64,000 nucleotides of DNA from an uncultured Bacteroidales bacterium (GTDB lineage Bacteria; Bacteroidota; Bacteroidia; Bacteroidales; P3), in the NCBI GenBank assembly GCA_905233895.1, contig CAJOFL010000003.1:91243-155242 (forward strand). Direction: 5' to 3'. Both the position numbers and the translations under genes were made by a program. This document shows positions 35,778 through 44,990 of this stretch, in pieces. The notes beneath the pieces were generated by a model. The model was not told where the DNA came from. It did no database searches and saw nothing but the letters and a program-made list of their open reading frames with translations. Positions within the stretch are counted from its first letter, which is position 1. Each line of letters starts with the position of its first letter.

Positions 35778-36452
35778 ATGCATAATAATATGGAAGATAA
35801 ACATGAAGAAATAAAAAAGTCAAGGATGGATAGGAAGCTTGAAAACCTGCATGGCTTTTGGGGTTCATTAGTGGGCCCTTTCCTTGTGTGTTTTAAACAT
35901 GGTTCAGATTTTTTTATTTGGGCTATGTTTATTATTGTGGCTGGGCAGTTGGGTACTATCATCAATATTATCAATCGATTTGTGTTCCAGGATTGGACGC
36001 TAGCTGAAGCATTATACCCAGATAGTGCTACAGGGAATTTCTATACTTATGCCTTGGTTTTGATTGCATCGCTTATTGGACCTCTGTTTACAAGAATAAA
36101 GAATCATAATAAACCAATGTTTTCTACAATCAGCATGGTGTTTAGTACCATTTTGATTTTTGTTATGATTCTCTGTGCTGTATATTTTTCTAACGCATCG
36201 CAAAACATACCTTCCTTAAACTATGATTCATTTAAGGGACAAAAATTGGTTTTTGATTACAAGCAAGTTATTTTTTTAGGACTTGCTATTATTTTTGCAT
36301 GGTATGCATATGGTTTTTCTTTAATGGTTAACCATCAAGAGCTGGTCCAGTTGGATGATAAGGGATATGCACAAAAACAAGACGAACATGTACAGCATGT
36401 TGGTCATAAAGCTGTTGAAACAACTACCGATGGGAAGGGGGTAGTACTATGA
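35778..36452 (+). CDS. Four-TM membrane protein of the caspase-STAND operon
   Basis: The 224-residue protein has a charged N-terminal segment, then four predicted membrane segments (about 45-68, 90-107, 115-138 and 163-184) and a hydrophilic tail. No family is recognised. It starts directly after the caspase-like stop and overlaps the next gene by four bases (ATGA). A membrane-damaging effector, or a membrane substrate of the peptidase, would fit a defense operon; both are inference. Confidence 0.65.
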   Translation: MHNNMEDKHEEIKKSRMDRKLENLHGFWGSLVGPFLVCFKHGSDFFIWAMFIIVAGQLGTIINIINRFVFQDWTLAEALYPDSATGNFYTYALVLIASLIGPLFTRIKNHNKPMFSTISMVFSTILIFVMILCAVYFSNASQNIPSLNYDSFKGQKLVFDYKQVIFLGLAIIFAWYAYGFSLMVNHQELVQLDDKGYAQKQDEHVQHVGHKAVETTTDGKGVVL

Positions 36453-37843
36453 AAATATTTAGCTATTTAGAAGTTCAACAACCAATTGGCGTTTTTTATT
36501 ATTGTGCCATACCGGCAACCTTTTTATTGAAGGTGGTAAAGGCTAGTCCCCGCTCAAAAAATGAGGGTGGCGTTCAGCGTGATCCTCAGCAAGATAGAAT
36601 AAACCAGATAAGTAAATACTGCTCCGACCCTGATGCGGTTTTTCCTACACCTATAGTAGTTAGTGTTAATGCTGGTGCGAATGTAACTTTGGATGAAGAT
36701 CATCATAATATAATATTTGCGGATGATGAAACTGTGATAGGTGACGTTATCGATGGTCAGCATCGCCTATGGGGTATAGAAGGCTCAAAATATGCCGACC
36801 AATTTGTTTTGCCTGTGGCTTTAATGTTTGGTCTAACATTGGAAGAAAAAGCTTATATCTTTTCCACAATCAACAGCAATCAAAGAAAGGTCGACCCAAG
36901 TCTAATATATGATTTGTTTGCAGTGTCTAAGACCAGAAGCCCGCAAAAGACCGTTCATGAATTGGCTCGTGTTATGAATAACACTGAGACATCCCCTTTT
37001 TATAATAGGCTGAAAATGTTGGGTAAAAAAACAAAGAGTCAGGATAAGGCGACTCTTTCGCAAGGCACTTTCGCAAAAACAATATTACAGCTGATAACAC
37101 GTGATCCTGAAGAAGATGCGAGACTAATAAAGAGAGAACAAGTTTTGAAAGAGGATGTTAGATGCCCTTTTAGAGAATATTTCATTGATGAAAAAGATGA
37201 TGTAATAGCCAAAATACTATTCAATTGTTTCAATGCATTGAAAAATGTTTTTGAAGAAGAATGGAAAGAACCACAGAAGTATATATTGTGGAAAACTACA
37301 GGTTTTAGGGCTGTTGTTTATTCTTTACCAAGTATTATTAGGAAAGGGCATAGAGAAAAAGTATTAACTCAAAAATTCTTCGAAATGTGCTTTATGGCCT
37401 TAAAGAAGAGGTTGGATGACGATAAATTAACGTTGACAAGTAAACATTTTCCTGGAGGAGGCGAGCAAAATCAGAAAAAACTGGCTAAGATCATTGTTGA
37501 GGCGGTTGCCAATCTCGATTTAAAAGAGTATGATGAAAACCTGATACGTACACAATTTCAAGACTTCCTTGAAAGTTTGGGCGAGCTTGACATGCATGAG
37601 ATTTATGATTTAGCACAAGCATTGCAAGGCAATACCCAATCGCTGGTGTTTTTTAAATGCAAAGAGGAGGGTGATAATTTGGAGATTACGTATCCTTACT
37701 ATGATGCTTCAACAGAAATTTCCAAAGATGAGGCTGTAGTAGATTTGAAATATTTAGAGGATAAGTATATGGAAGGTTTGGATGCAGAATCTTGGTATGG
37801 ATACAGACAGTCCTTGGAGAAGGCACTGAACGAAAGGGATTAA
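36449..37843 (+). CDS. DGQHR-domain protein (DndB-like)
   Basis: The 464-residue protein contains VIDGQHRLWGIE near residue 100, the signature of DGQHR/DndB-type proteins, followed by FSTINSNQRKVDPSLIYDLF. DndB regulates DNA phosphorothioation genes, but the DndA/C/D/E partners are absent here, so a role in DNA modification is not implied. In this operon it links a peptidase and membrane protein with a STAND ATPase. It overlaps the TM gene by four bases and precedes the ATPase by 16 bases. Confidence 0.75.
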   Translation: MKIFSYLEVQQPIGVFYYCAIPATFLLKVVKASPRSKNEGGVQRDPQQDRINQISKYCSDPDAVFPTPIVVSVNAGANVTLDEDHHNIIFADDETVIGDVIDGQHRLWGIEGSKYADQFVLPVALMFGLTLEEKAYIFSTINSNQRKVDPSLIYDLFAVSKTRSPQKTVHELARVMNNTETSPFYNRLKMLGKKTKSQDKATLSQGTFAKTILQLITRDPEEDARLIKREQVLKEDVRCPFREYFIDEKDDVIAKILFNCFNALKNVFEEEWKEPQKYILWKTTGFRAVVYSLPSIIRKGHREKVLTQKFFEMCFMALKKRLDDDKLTLTSKHFPGGGEQNQKKLAKIIVEAVANLDLKEYDENLIRTQFQDFLESLGELDMHEIYDLAQALQGNTQSLVFFKCKEEGDNLEITYPYYDASTEISKDEAVVDLKYLEDKYMEGLDAESWYGYRQSLEKALNERD

Positions 37844-37859
37844 TAGAGAAGATACGGAG

Positions 37860-40556
37860 ATGGATTTGCATAAACATTTTGTAAAAGCAGTAGTTAAAGA
37901 CTTAGAGGTACAGAACGGTACCACTTTTGAGTATATGTGTCAGCCATTGATGGAGCTTTTGACAGACTCAGAGGTGATATTGAAAGGCCATAATCTGTAT
38001 TTGAAGCCCGTAGGTTATTCTGTTGACTTGATTAAGGATGCGAAGACAGTTGGTCAGTGCGGAACAGATGAGAAATACTTTACAAATGGGAAACCATTGT
38101 CAGATATAGAAGGTTGTATCAAAAACAGTCCAGGAAGTAAGCATATCTATTTGTTTGGAAACAAAAGGGCAACAGGAGGAGAGTATCAAGCAGTTAAACG
38201 AGAAATTGAAATAAAATATAGCAGACTACACGTTGAGCTATATGATGCCCAGAGGATAGGAGAGGTGTTGTATCACAATATTTTCAGGACTACACAAATT
38301 GAGCGGATTCTTAAATTCTTGCCTGAAGCGAAGCGATACTACATAATTATGCCTCAAACCAATAATGTCCCTTTGCCATCGCCAAACTATGTAAACCGGC
38401 CTGAGGAAAATGAGGTGTATAATTTGCTTGAAGAAAAGCAAATTGTACAGGTATATGGTTTAAGCGGAATAGGCAAGAGCCAGCTGGTCATGTCAATAGC
38501 TGGTAAACATGGAGAGAACTATGATACTGTACTATGGTTTGACGGCGACAAGGTGGATGTCAACGACATCGCTTCCATATATGCCAATAGGCTTGGTGAA
38601 AGCATTAACCTAAAGACTGTACTTGGGCAGTTCAGGATTCTACTGGTGGTTGATAATCTAAATGAGGGTGTGAGGGCATTTATGGCAAACTTCCTGGATA
38701 ATAATAAGAAAGGAAGCAGATGTATTGTAACCTCGTTGCAAAAGAATCTGGATGAAGAACATAGTTTCAAATTGTCTTATGTAGATGATGGAATTTCTAA
38801 GCAGATATTATATAGTGGTACCAAACGCCCCACAGAGGAACAGGCGGGAAGGCTATTGAAAGAGATCTCAGGATATCCATTACTTTTAGAATTGGCAAAG
38901 AATACTGTGGATAATGGAGACTTTAGTTGGGATGAGCTGATAGAAATCAGTAATCTGTCGGGGATATCTGATGAGGAACGCAACGTAGCCTTTGCAGAAA
39001 GAATAGTTGGAAGATACAGAGACGGCTATTCTGAGTTGTTTAATACAATCATTATGCTTAGCAGCCTGCGTATAAGCTCTGATTTTTTGAAAAGTATCGA
39101 TGTGTTCAAACTAAAAGACCTTGTACGCTTTGCCATACTACAATCGAATGAAGAGTTTAGTTATCAGATACACATTGTAGTCTTGAATGCTATTCGGAAG
39201 GTAATGGACAAGGATACGGATGCAAATGGATTCAGACAGTTGCTGTATCCATACCTGAGTGAGCATGTACGGAAAAGAGATTCAGGGCTTTATGTGTTCA
39301 TGAAGATACATGGAGATGCTTGTTTGGATTTGACAGAGAAACTAGAACCGTCAGATGAATTGCGACATTATATAGTGCTGGCAGTGTGCTATACAATGGA
39401 CACTTATCAAGATCATGATAGGTTTATAGGTATGATAGATGCTCTGAATACTGATTTTGAGAAGCATGAAATAGATCTGAATCTATTGATAGAGCGGATG
39501 GAGATAGTGCAAAATAAGCAGTATATAGTTTCAGGCAAGGACGAAAGTGTGAAGAAACAGACCGTTCTGAAAGATATTGACCATCTTAACAGCCTATCAT
39601 ACATCTCTGACAATCAAAAAGCGCTTGTGTACCATCACATAGGTAAATGGCTTCTTGCGATTCATGAGGAAAAAGACGGTGAGGTGTATTTGAAAAATGC
39701 GATAGATACCGTGACTAGTTCGTATAGTAGTAGGCTGCAACTGGCCCGATTGTACAATAGGCAGAATAGAAAAGATGGAGTTATTCAGATGATAGGAGAG
39801 TTGTTGAAAGAGGAAACGCTAAAAGATGTACCTGTTTCGGTGCTACTATCGGCATATGGCCTTTTAGCACCAAGTAAGTATGCAGATCTTTGCAAACAAT
39901 TTTTGGACAAACAACTTGATACTTTTGTCTCAACGGTATACGCATCGCTTTCTCAAGGCTATACGCATACTTATTTGGAATTAGCTAAACTATCACGACA
40001 TCTGGCATATAACTTCTCAGATGAGTATAATCAGTTGTGCTCTAGATTACCTATGCCTCTTGACATTGAAAACGATATGCGGCTGAGGGAGAACTATGGC
40101 AATATTATTGCTGCGCAGTATAGATATTGTGAAAATGGAAAAGAGTATAAAGATAGAATCTTCCACAAGGCAGAATCGTATCTGTTGATGACGAATCGCG
40201 ATAATGACTTTAAACGGAAGAATCTTTTTGACCTCTATATAGCAGCAGGGAAGGCTGATGAAGCACTTGCGGAAGCGAAAACCTACGATAATCAGAATGA
40301 TATATATATGCATCAGGGATTGTCGAAAGTTTATAGAATTAAGGGTGATTATGCTGAGGCCTTGAAGCAAATAGACTATTCAATAGCCAACGAGGGTGAC
40401 GTATATATAGCCCATAAGTCAGCATTTAGGCATGATAAGGGATTGTGTATGAGGGGATTAGGAGATGAGGAATGGCTAGAAGTTATGGCAGAAGCCATTG
40501 AGATGCAGCCCAATGAGAAGGTGAAGGAACAGTGGAGAAGGGAAATGAGTTCGTAA
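37860..40556 (+). CDS. STAND/NB-ARC-type ATPase with C-terminal TPR-like repeats
   Basis: The 898-residue protein has an N-terminal domain of about 160 residues resembling a degenerate PD-(D/E)xK nuclease (YSVDLIKD, then VGQCGTDEKYF, without the usual lysine). It is followed by a P-loop GLSGIGKS (200-207), a Walker B strand RILLVVDN (259-266), and a long helical C-terminus with TPR-like pairs (KADEALAEAKTYDNQ, GDYAEALKQIDYSI). This NLR-like layout is typical of STAND immune sensors, in which C-terminal repeats detect a phage molecule. It is the last gene of the caspase-TM-DGQHR-STAND operon. Confidence 0.8.
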   Translation: MDLHKHFVKAVVKDLEVQNGTTFEYMCQPLMELLTDSEVILKGHNLYLKPVGYSVDLIKDAKTVGQCGTDEKYFTNGKPLSDIEGCIKNSPGSKHIYLFGNKRATGGEYQAVKREIEIKYSRLHVELYDAQRIGEVLYHNIFRTTQIERILKFLPEAKRYYIIMPQTNNVPLPSPNYVNRPEENEVYNLLEEKQIVQVYGLSGIGKSQLVMSIAGKHGENYDTVLWFDGDKVDVNDIASIYANRLGESINLKTVLGQFRILLVVDNLNEGVRAFMANFLDNNKKGSRCIVTSLQKNLDEEHSFKLSYVDDGISKQILYSGTKRPTEEQAGRLLKEISGYPLLLELAKNTVDNGDFSWDELIEISNLSGISDEERNVAFAERIVGRYRDGYSELFNTIIMLSSLRISSDFLKSIDVFKLKDLVRFAILQSNEEFSYQIHIVVLNAIRKVMDKDTDANGFRQLLYPYLSEHVRKRDSGLYVFMKIHGDACLDLTEKLEPSDELRHYIVLAVCYTMDTYQDHDRFIGMIDALNTDFEKHEIDLNLLIERMEIVQNKQYIVSGKDESVKKQTVLKDIDHLNSLSYISDNQKALVYHHIGKWLLAIHEEKDGEVYLKNAIDTVTSSYSSRLQLARLYNRQNRKDGVIQMIGELLKEETLKDVPVSVLLSAYGLLAPSKYADLCKQFLDKQLDTFVSTVYASLSQGYTHTYLELAKLSRHLAYNFSDEYNQLCSRLPMPLDIENDMRLRENYGNIIAAQYRYCENGKEYKDRIFHKAESYLLMTNRDNDFKRKNLFDLYIAAGKADEALAEAKTYDNQNDIYMHQGLSKVYRIKGDYAEALKQIDYSIANEGDVYIAHKSAFRHDKGLCMRGLGDEEWLEVMAEAIEMQPNEKVKEQWRREMSS

Positions 40557-40686
40557 GGAAGAAGTCATGGATAAAAGATCAAGGGACTTTGTTCCGTTAT
40601 GAAGTAAAGGATAAAAGTCATGAAAATGATATATGCCACGACAGGAAATAGATGGTTTATGTATCAAGGTTAATGAGGAATTTAAT

Positions 40687-40935
40687 ATGGGAGAACAATA
40701 CTTCAAAGGCGTGTTGGCAGGTTATCTAGGGGCGAACTTTATGTATGGCCCTATAACCGAATGGCAGATAGATATCATCAAAGAAAACATTTCGCATTAT
40801 TGCGAAGCGACAATAGACCATTCCCAGCTCTCATATCAAGAGAAAGAAGACCAAAAGCACCAAATGAAGCAAAGCCTGGAAGTGTATATCCAAGGCGTGA
40901 AAGATGAATTGAGAGTGAAAGGTAGACTCGCGTAG
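40687..40935 (+). CDS. 82-residue conserved hypothetical protein (copy B)
   Basis: This direct counterpart of the 30784 gene has the same length and 63 of 82 identical residues by eye; DNA identity is also high. No domain is recognised. It lies between the STAND ATPase and the SIR2-like gene. The conserved length and open frame in both copies argue that the protein is used. The pair forms direct repeats able to recombine. Confidence 0.7.
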   Translation: MGEQYFKGVLAGYLGANFMYGPITEWQIDIIKENISHYCEATIDHSQLSYQEKEDQKHQMKQSLEVYIQGVKDELRVKGRLA

Positions 40936-40977
40936 GATAGAGGAAATCATGGAATTACGTATGGTAATGCAAATAAT

Positions 40978-42255
40978 ATGGATAATGCGGTAACTGTTAT
41001 TGTGGGGGCTGGTGCAGTTTTGGATTTTGATCACAAAGGCATTTACCCATCTGTGGGAAATATTACAGAGGAGGTGCTTAAGCTTGGCATTCAGAAAGTG
41101 GAAGGTGGAGAAAGGCCACTCTTGCGTGAGCTATATGACCATGTTGTTGGTAAATTGAACAAAGTATCAGAGAAGACCCGTATTAGACAGGCTCAATTAA
41201 ACTTTGAGAACTTGTTGCATGTCTTAGAGATGTGTATTGCATATAGTGGTTGCTGGCGCAAGGAATACATTTCATGGCTCGCATTTCCTGAGTTCGGAAC
41301 CTTAATTCAACCTGTCAGGTTTTTGAAAGATATTCATACATATGATTTCATTAGGGCTGCATCAGGACTGCAAAAGACAGTAATGGATATTGTGAATCAA
41401 TATGATGTTTCTTTTGAAGAGAATGTGTCTAGAGAGCAGTGGTATCGAGACTTTTGGAAATCCCTGTCAGGAAGAGCGAATATATTTAATCTGAATTATG
41501 ACAATACGATAGAGAATAGTCTTGGTGAGTATGAGGATGGATATCTTCCGATTAAAGAAGATGAAGACTATAGTCGTTTTTCAGCAAAACAATATTATGA
41601 GAATCGAAAAGGACTATCAACAATTGCACACCTACACGGTCAGATACTGTTCAGCGAGTCAAAGTCATATCCATTTGATTATAGTACACGAGACTTAGTG
41701 AAAAATAGAGATTATCAAACTGCGTGTAATAATAGAACTGGAGGACAATTCCCACCATCAAATCAGGCTAAAGAAGAGTATTTACAACCTGTTATTGTGT
41801 CAGGTTCGAGGAAACTAGAGAAGATGACGTTCGCTCCCAATAATGTTTATTTGTCGGATTTGACACGAAAAGTTGTTGAGAATAATCGACTGATGATTAT
41901 TGGTTATTCATTTGGGGATTTGTATTTGAATGAGATTTTAGGATTGGGAATGGCTGCACATGGGGATGATTTCAGGGTGGTGATAATAGATAAGTTTCCA
42001 TCATATATAAACTCATATACTTCTTGGTTTCAGTATTTGACACATGGATGCAATCCGCAAGAATACATTTTTGTATCAAGACTTGCTGAAAATAGGCTGT
42101 TTGTTGAGGTGGGGCAGGAAGAATTTCCGCTTATTGTTGGAGAATATGGTGTTCCTATGGTTTCAAGGAATGGGAGATTGATGATGTGTATAGGCGGATT
42201 TAAGGATGCTGTTGAAAAACATGGCGACGCAATAAGAAACCATCTTCGTTTATGA
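40978..42255 (+). CDS. SIR2-like / AbiH-type protein
   Basis: The 425-residue protein starts with a nucleotide-binding VIVGAGAVLDF (7-17), followed by FNLNYDN (170-176), AHLHG (217-221) and LMIIGYSFGD (305-314). These are the positions of the SIR2 fold (NAD-binding GAG, N-x-D, catalytic-type His, GxSxxD). Many SIR2-domain defense proteins deplete NAD+ upon infection. The next small gene overlaps by four bases. NADase activity is inferred from the family; the closely related AbiH group is the alternative. Confidence 0.75.
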   Translation: MDNAVTVIVGAGAVLDFDHKGIYPSVGNITEEVLKLGIQKVEGGERPLLRELYDHVVGKLNKVSEKTRIRQAQLNFENLLHVLEMCIAYSGCWRKEYISWLAFPEFGTLIQPVRFLKDIHTYDFIRAASGLQKTVMDIVNQYDVSFEENVSREQWYRDFWKSLSGRANIFNLNYDNTIENSLGEYEDGYLPIKEDEDYSRFSAKQYYENRKGLSTIAHLHGQILFSESKSYPFDYSTRDLVKNRDYQTACNNRTGGQFPPSNQAKEEYLQPVIVSGSRKLEKMTFAPNNVYLSDLTRKVVENNRLMIIGYSFGDLYLNEILGLGMAAHGDDFRVVIIDKFPSYINSYTSWFQYLTHGCNPQEYIFVSRLAENRLFVEVGQEEFPLIVGEYGVPMVSRNGRLMMCIGGFKDAVEKHGDAIRNHLRL

Positions 42256-42477
42256 CACAAGATGAGCGATGGTGCATAAGATATATGGAGGTGGTTGAAT
42301 TCATACAGGCCAACCACCTAAATCTATCACTTCATCGTTTGGAAGGACATGAAATGCTGAATTGGTTTTAAACCACAAAAAATGAATGCTGGCAAGATGA
42401 AAGAAGATAGAGTGGAATTATTTCAGAAACTGTTGGGGCTAGGGAAGTGGTATAATATGGTAAATCAATATGTGTAA
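42252..42477 (+). pseudogene. Small helicase-associated-like protein, frameshifted at a T run
   Basis: ATG 42252 overlaps the SIR2 stop (ATGA). The frame reads MTQDERWCIRYMEVVEFI to HEMLNWF and stops at 42368. Removing one T from the TTTT at 42366-42369 continues the frame as KPQKMNAGKMKEDRVELF to a TAA at 42475-42477, giving about 74 residues. The sequence resembles small Bacteroidota proteins with a helicase-associated-like (HA) domain. Coupled start and continuous homology on both sides of the T run make a single broken gene likely. Confidence 0.65.
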
Positions 42478-42509
42478 ATGCAGACTTACAAAGATAAGCG
42501 TGTAATTAT

Positions 42510-43343
42510 ATGAAACTAAATCATCCGCTGTCGGAAGAGGATTTTAAATCCATTTTTAATTTGGGGTTGCAGTATGAGTGGCTCATAACATGTGAGGAAG
42601 GTTTCATGGAGCTATGGAATTCCTCGGGGGAGGACATAAATCAGAAGAAATTGATTCTTTATCTGATACATAATTTTTTATATGTTGATTCAAATAAAGC
42701 TGATGAGTTTTGTGAGAAAATTGTTCGTCAAATAACAGAGATATGGGGACTACAACCAAGAAACACTACGATTACAGCCTCTTGTGATGATTCAAATCCG
42801 GATGGTTCACAGTTGATGGTACAGAAACTGAAGAATCGATTTCCTTTTCGCTGGCAAGAATTTGATTTTTCCAACTCACTTCCCCAAGCACTTTATAGGA
42901 TAAACAGTAATGACAATCTGGTTATTTGTGATGATTTCGTTGGAACGGGTTCGACAATTGTGCGTAAGATAGAATATGCCCATAAGGTAATACGTGAAAG
43001 GGAATTGGAGAATGTACAGTTATACATAGTTTCTTTTGCCGCGATGCAGTTTAGTAAGGCAGCCATTGTTTGTCAAGTTTATTCATGTGAATGGCTCCTC
43101 AAGGGAATATCTGAATCTCTGACAGGTGACAATCGCATAATTGCGACTAAGATTATGGAGGAGATGGAGCGTATTTTGAGCCCCAGAATTGGTAGGCAGT
43201 ATTTGCCCAAATTTGGTTACAAACGATCGGAGAGTCTATATAACTACGAGAATGACAACATTCCCAATAACGTTTTCCCCATTTTCTGGTGGAAAAAATA
43301 TAGGGATAACAGTTTTCGGGTTCCTATGTTTAGGAAAATATGA
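42510..43343 (+). CDS. Phosphoribosyltransferase-like retron-associated protein
   Basis: The 277-residue protein contains NLVICDDFVGTGSTI (136-150), the PRPP-loop motif of phosphoribosyltransferases (two Asp, then GTGST). The N-terminal 130 residues are helical and unassigned. It overlaps the winged-helix gene by four bases and is followed by the msr-msd RNA and a retron reverse transcriptase. From memory, retrons pairing a PRTase-like protein with a winged helix are one of the described types (type III in the usual scheme). It is then the probable toxic effector held in check by the RT-msDNA complex. Confidence 0.78.
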   Translation: MKLNHPLSEEDFKSIFNLGLQYEWLITCEEGFMELWNSSGEDINQKKLILYLIHNFLYVDSNKADEFCEKIVRQITEIWGLQPRNTTITASCDDSNPDGSQLMVQKLKNRFPFRWQEFDFSNSLPQALYRINSNDNLVICDDFVGTGSTIVRKIEYAHKVIRERELENVQLYIVSFAAMQFSKAAIVCQVYSCEWLLKGISESLTGDNRIIATKIMEEMERILSPRIGRQYLPKFGYKRSESLYNYENDNIPNNVFPIFWWKKYRDNSFRVPMFRKI

Positions 43344-43686
43344 AGGAGATTGATCAAAAACAGTTACTGCGCATCCTCTATGAGCAGGAAACTATTTATA
43401 TGCATGGCATCAAGAGACCTGTTTGTCACCTATAAGTATTGCACATGCGGTGTTGTCACTTCGAAAAAAAGGTTTATTGCAATTGAGTGATAATCGTGAG
43501 AATGCTTCTCTGACAGAATATGGAAAGAAATGGATAGAACACAATTCGAAAGAGTTGTTTGCCACTAAAGGTGATGAACCATGGAAAAATGTCCCTGAGG
43601 AAATGACTTCTATGGGCGAAAAGTTCTTTCATGATTTATTTGAGGTCTCAGATTTAAAGAAATTATTAGAAAACACAGACAAATAG
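43340..43686 (+). pseudogene. Winged-helix protein of the retron, frameshifted
   Basis: ATG 43340 overlaps the PRTase stop (ATGA) and reads MKEIDQKQLLRILYEQETIY to a stop at 43435. A second frame from about 43423 continues PISIAHAVLSLRKKGLLQL to 43686. Together they form a 115-residue winged helix; a net surplus of two bases near 43410-43420 breaks it. The stop of the second part overlaps the first arm of the retron RNA. A downstream start at TTG 43423 could still make a truncated protein. Confidence 0.65.
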
Positions 43687-43873
43687 GAGGGTGGTGAAGA
43701 GAACTAGCATCTTGAGGTGTAGTCGCCTCGTAATGATGACGCTGCCGTTAGCCAAGCAGAAGTGCTAACGCACATTCTGTTGTAGTCCGTAACCGGACTA
43801 CTGTACAATGGCCTGCACTTCGCTTGTCCATTGTACCGAATGTAGTATATGAAAAGTAGTCTGCCATCCTCCT
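43685..43873 (+). ncRNA. Retron msr-msd non-coding RNA
   Basis: Arm a1 AGGAGGGTGG (43685-43694) pairs with arm a2 CCATCCTCCT (43864-43873) with one G-U. Between them lie a TAGC with the likely branching G at 43707, and hairpins GAGG/CCTC (43714/43726), GTTAGC/GCTAAC (43747/43764), GTAGTCCG/CGGACTAC (43782/43794) and the long GTACAATGG/CCATTGTAC stem (43803-43811/43828-43836), which is probably in the msd. It ends 10 bases before the reverse transcriptase start. The exact msr/msd border is not decided. Confidence 0.85.
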
Positions 43874-43883
43874 TTTCTTTATT

Positions 43884-44990
43884 ATGACAGAACAACAAGT
43901 AAAAATATGTGAGATTTGGAAGCAAAATTTAGCCAGGCATGTCGATGCACATGGTTTGGATAATATTGTGATGCCATATATTAAAACTGTCGTTTCTAAG
44001 AATTTGCCTGTAATAATAGGTATAAACCATTTGGCATCCATGATGCAGCTCGATGTGGAGACGCTGAAGAGGATGATTGTTTCTTCTCATTCATTTTATC
44101 ATTCTTTTACTATACCTAAACGTAAGGGTGGCACACGACAGATAGATGCACCATATCCTTCAATGATAAGAGCTCAGGAATGGATCTATCATGAGATTTT
44201 GTCAAAGATATTAATAAGCACATCGGCGACGGGATTTATCCCTCATCATTCAATTAAAGACAATGCTTCGGCACACCTTTGCCAGAGATGCTTGCTTCTG
44301 CTCGATGTAAAGGATTTCTTTCCATCAATCAAATGGCATAAAGTTTATGCGGTATTTATGCAGTTAGGTTACCCAAAGAATATAGCACAGTATTTGACTT
44401 CGCTTTGTTGTCTAAATGGACATGCTCCGCAAGGAGCTGTGACAAGTCCCGCATTGAGTAATGTGATTGCTCGCCGTTTAGATGCGCGTATTACAGGGAT
44501 TGCAAAAAAATATAAAATAAACTATACACGATATGCAGATGATATGACGTTCTCCGGTGAGAGTATATCAAAAAAATTTCAGTCTTTTATCGACAAGATT
44601 GTAGAGGAGGATGGATTTAGGATTAATCGAGATAAGACACGTTTTATCAAGGGAAAGCATCAAAAGATAGTAACAGGTATTTCTATCTCGGAGGATAAGT
44701 TAACTGTCCCTAGAAGCAAAAGGAGGGAAGTACGCCAACATGTGTATTACATTAACAAATATGGATTATCAGATCATCAAAAGAAGATTGGTAATAACGA
44801 TCCGATCTTCTTGGAGAGGTTGATTGGATATCTGCACTTTTGGCATTCGATAGAACCCGAGAATAAGTTTGTCAGCAAGTCGCTTGAATCTCTTTCATCT
44901 GCAAGGGAGAAAGCTCAGGAAGTGGATATTGGTGTTGCGCCAGAAGTCCCTGATTTGGTGTTTGAAGAGTATCGACTGAATTTTGAATAA
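43884..44990 (+). CDS. Retron reverse transcriptase
   Basis: The 368-residue RT has LLLDVKDFFPSI (catalytic Asp), HAPQGAVTSPALSN, YTRYADD (YADD at 217-220) and the two retron-specific signatures: NAxxH as N127-ASA-H131 and VTG at 263-265. It uses the adjacent msr-msd transcript to make branched multicopy DNA that, by family knowledge, acts with the RT to neutralise or sense through the partner protein. All four RT motifs are intact, in contrast to the broken winged-helix gene of the same system. Confidence 0.93.
   Translation: MTEQQVKICEIWKQNLARHVDAHGLDNIVMPYIKTVVSKNLPVIIGINHLASMMQLDVETLKRMIVSSHSFYHSFTIPKRKGGTRQIDAPYPSMIRAQEWIYHEILSKILISTSATGFIPHHSIKDNASAHLCQRCLLLLDVKDFFPSIKWHKVYAVFMQLGYPKNIAQYLTSLCCLNGHAPQGAVTSPALSNVIARRLDARITGIAKKYKINYTRYADDMTFSGESISKKFQSFIDKIVEEDGFRINRDKTRFIKGKHQKIVTGISISEDKLTVPRSKRREVRQHVYYINKYGLSDHQKKIGNNDPIFLERLIGYLHFWHSIEPENKFVSKSLESLSSAREKAQEVDIGVAPEVPDLVFEEYRLNFE

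Noticed and set aside
36449..37843. DNA phosphorothioation (Dnd) system
   Set aside because: Only a DGQHR protein is present; DndA, C, D and E are absent.
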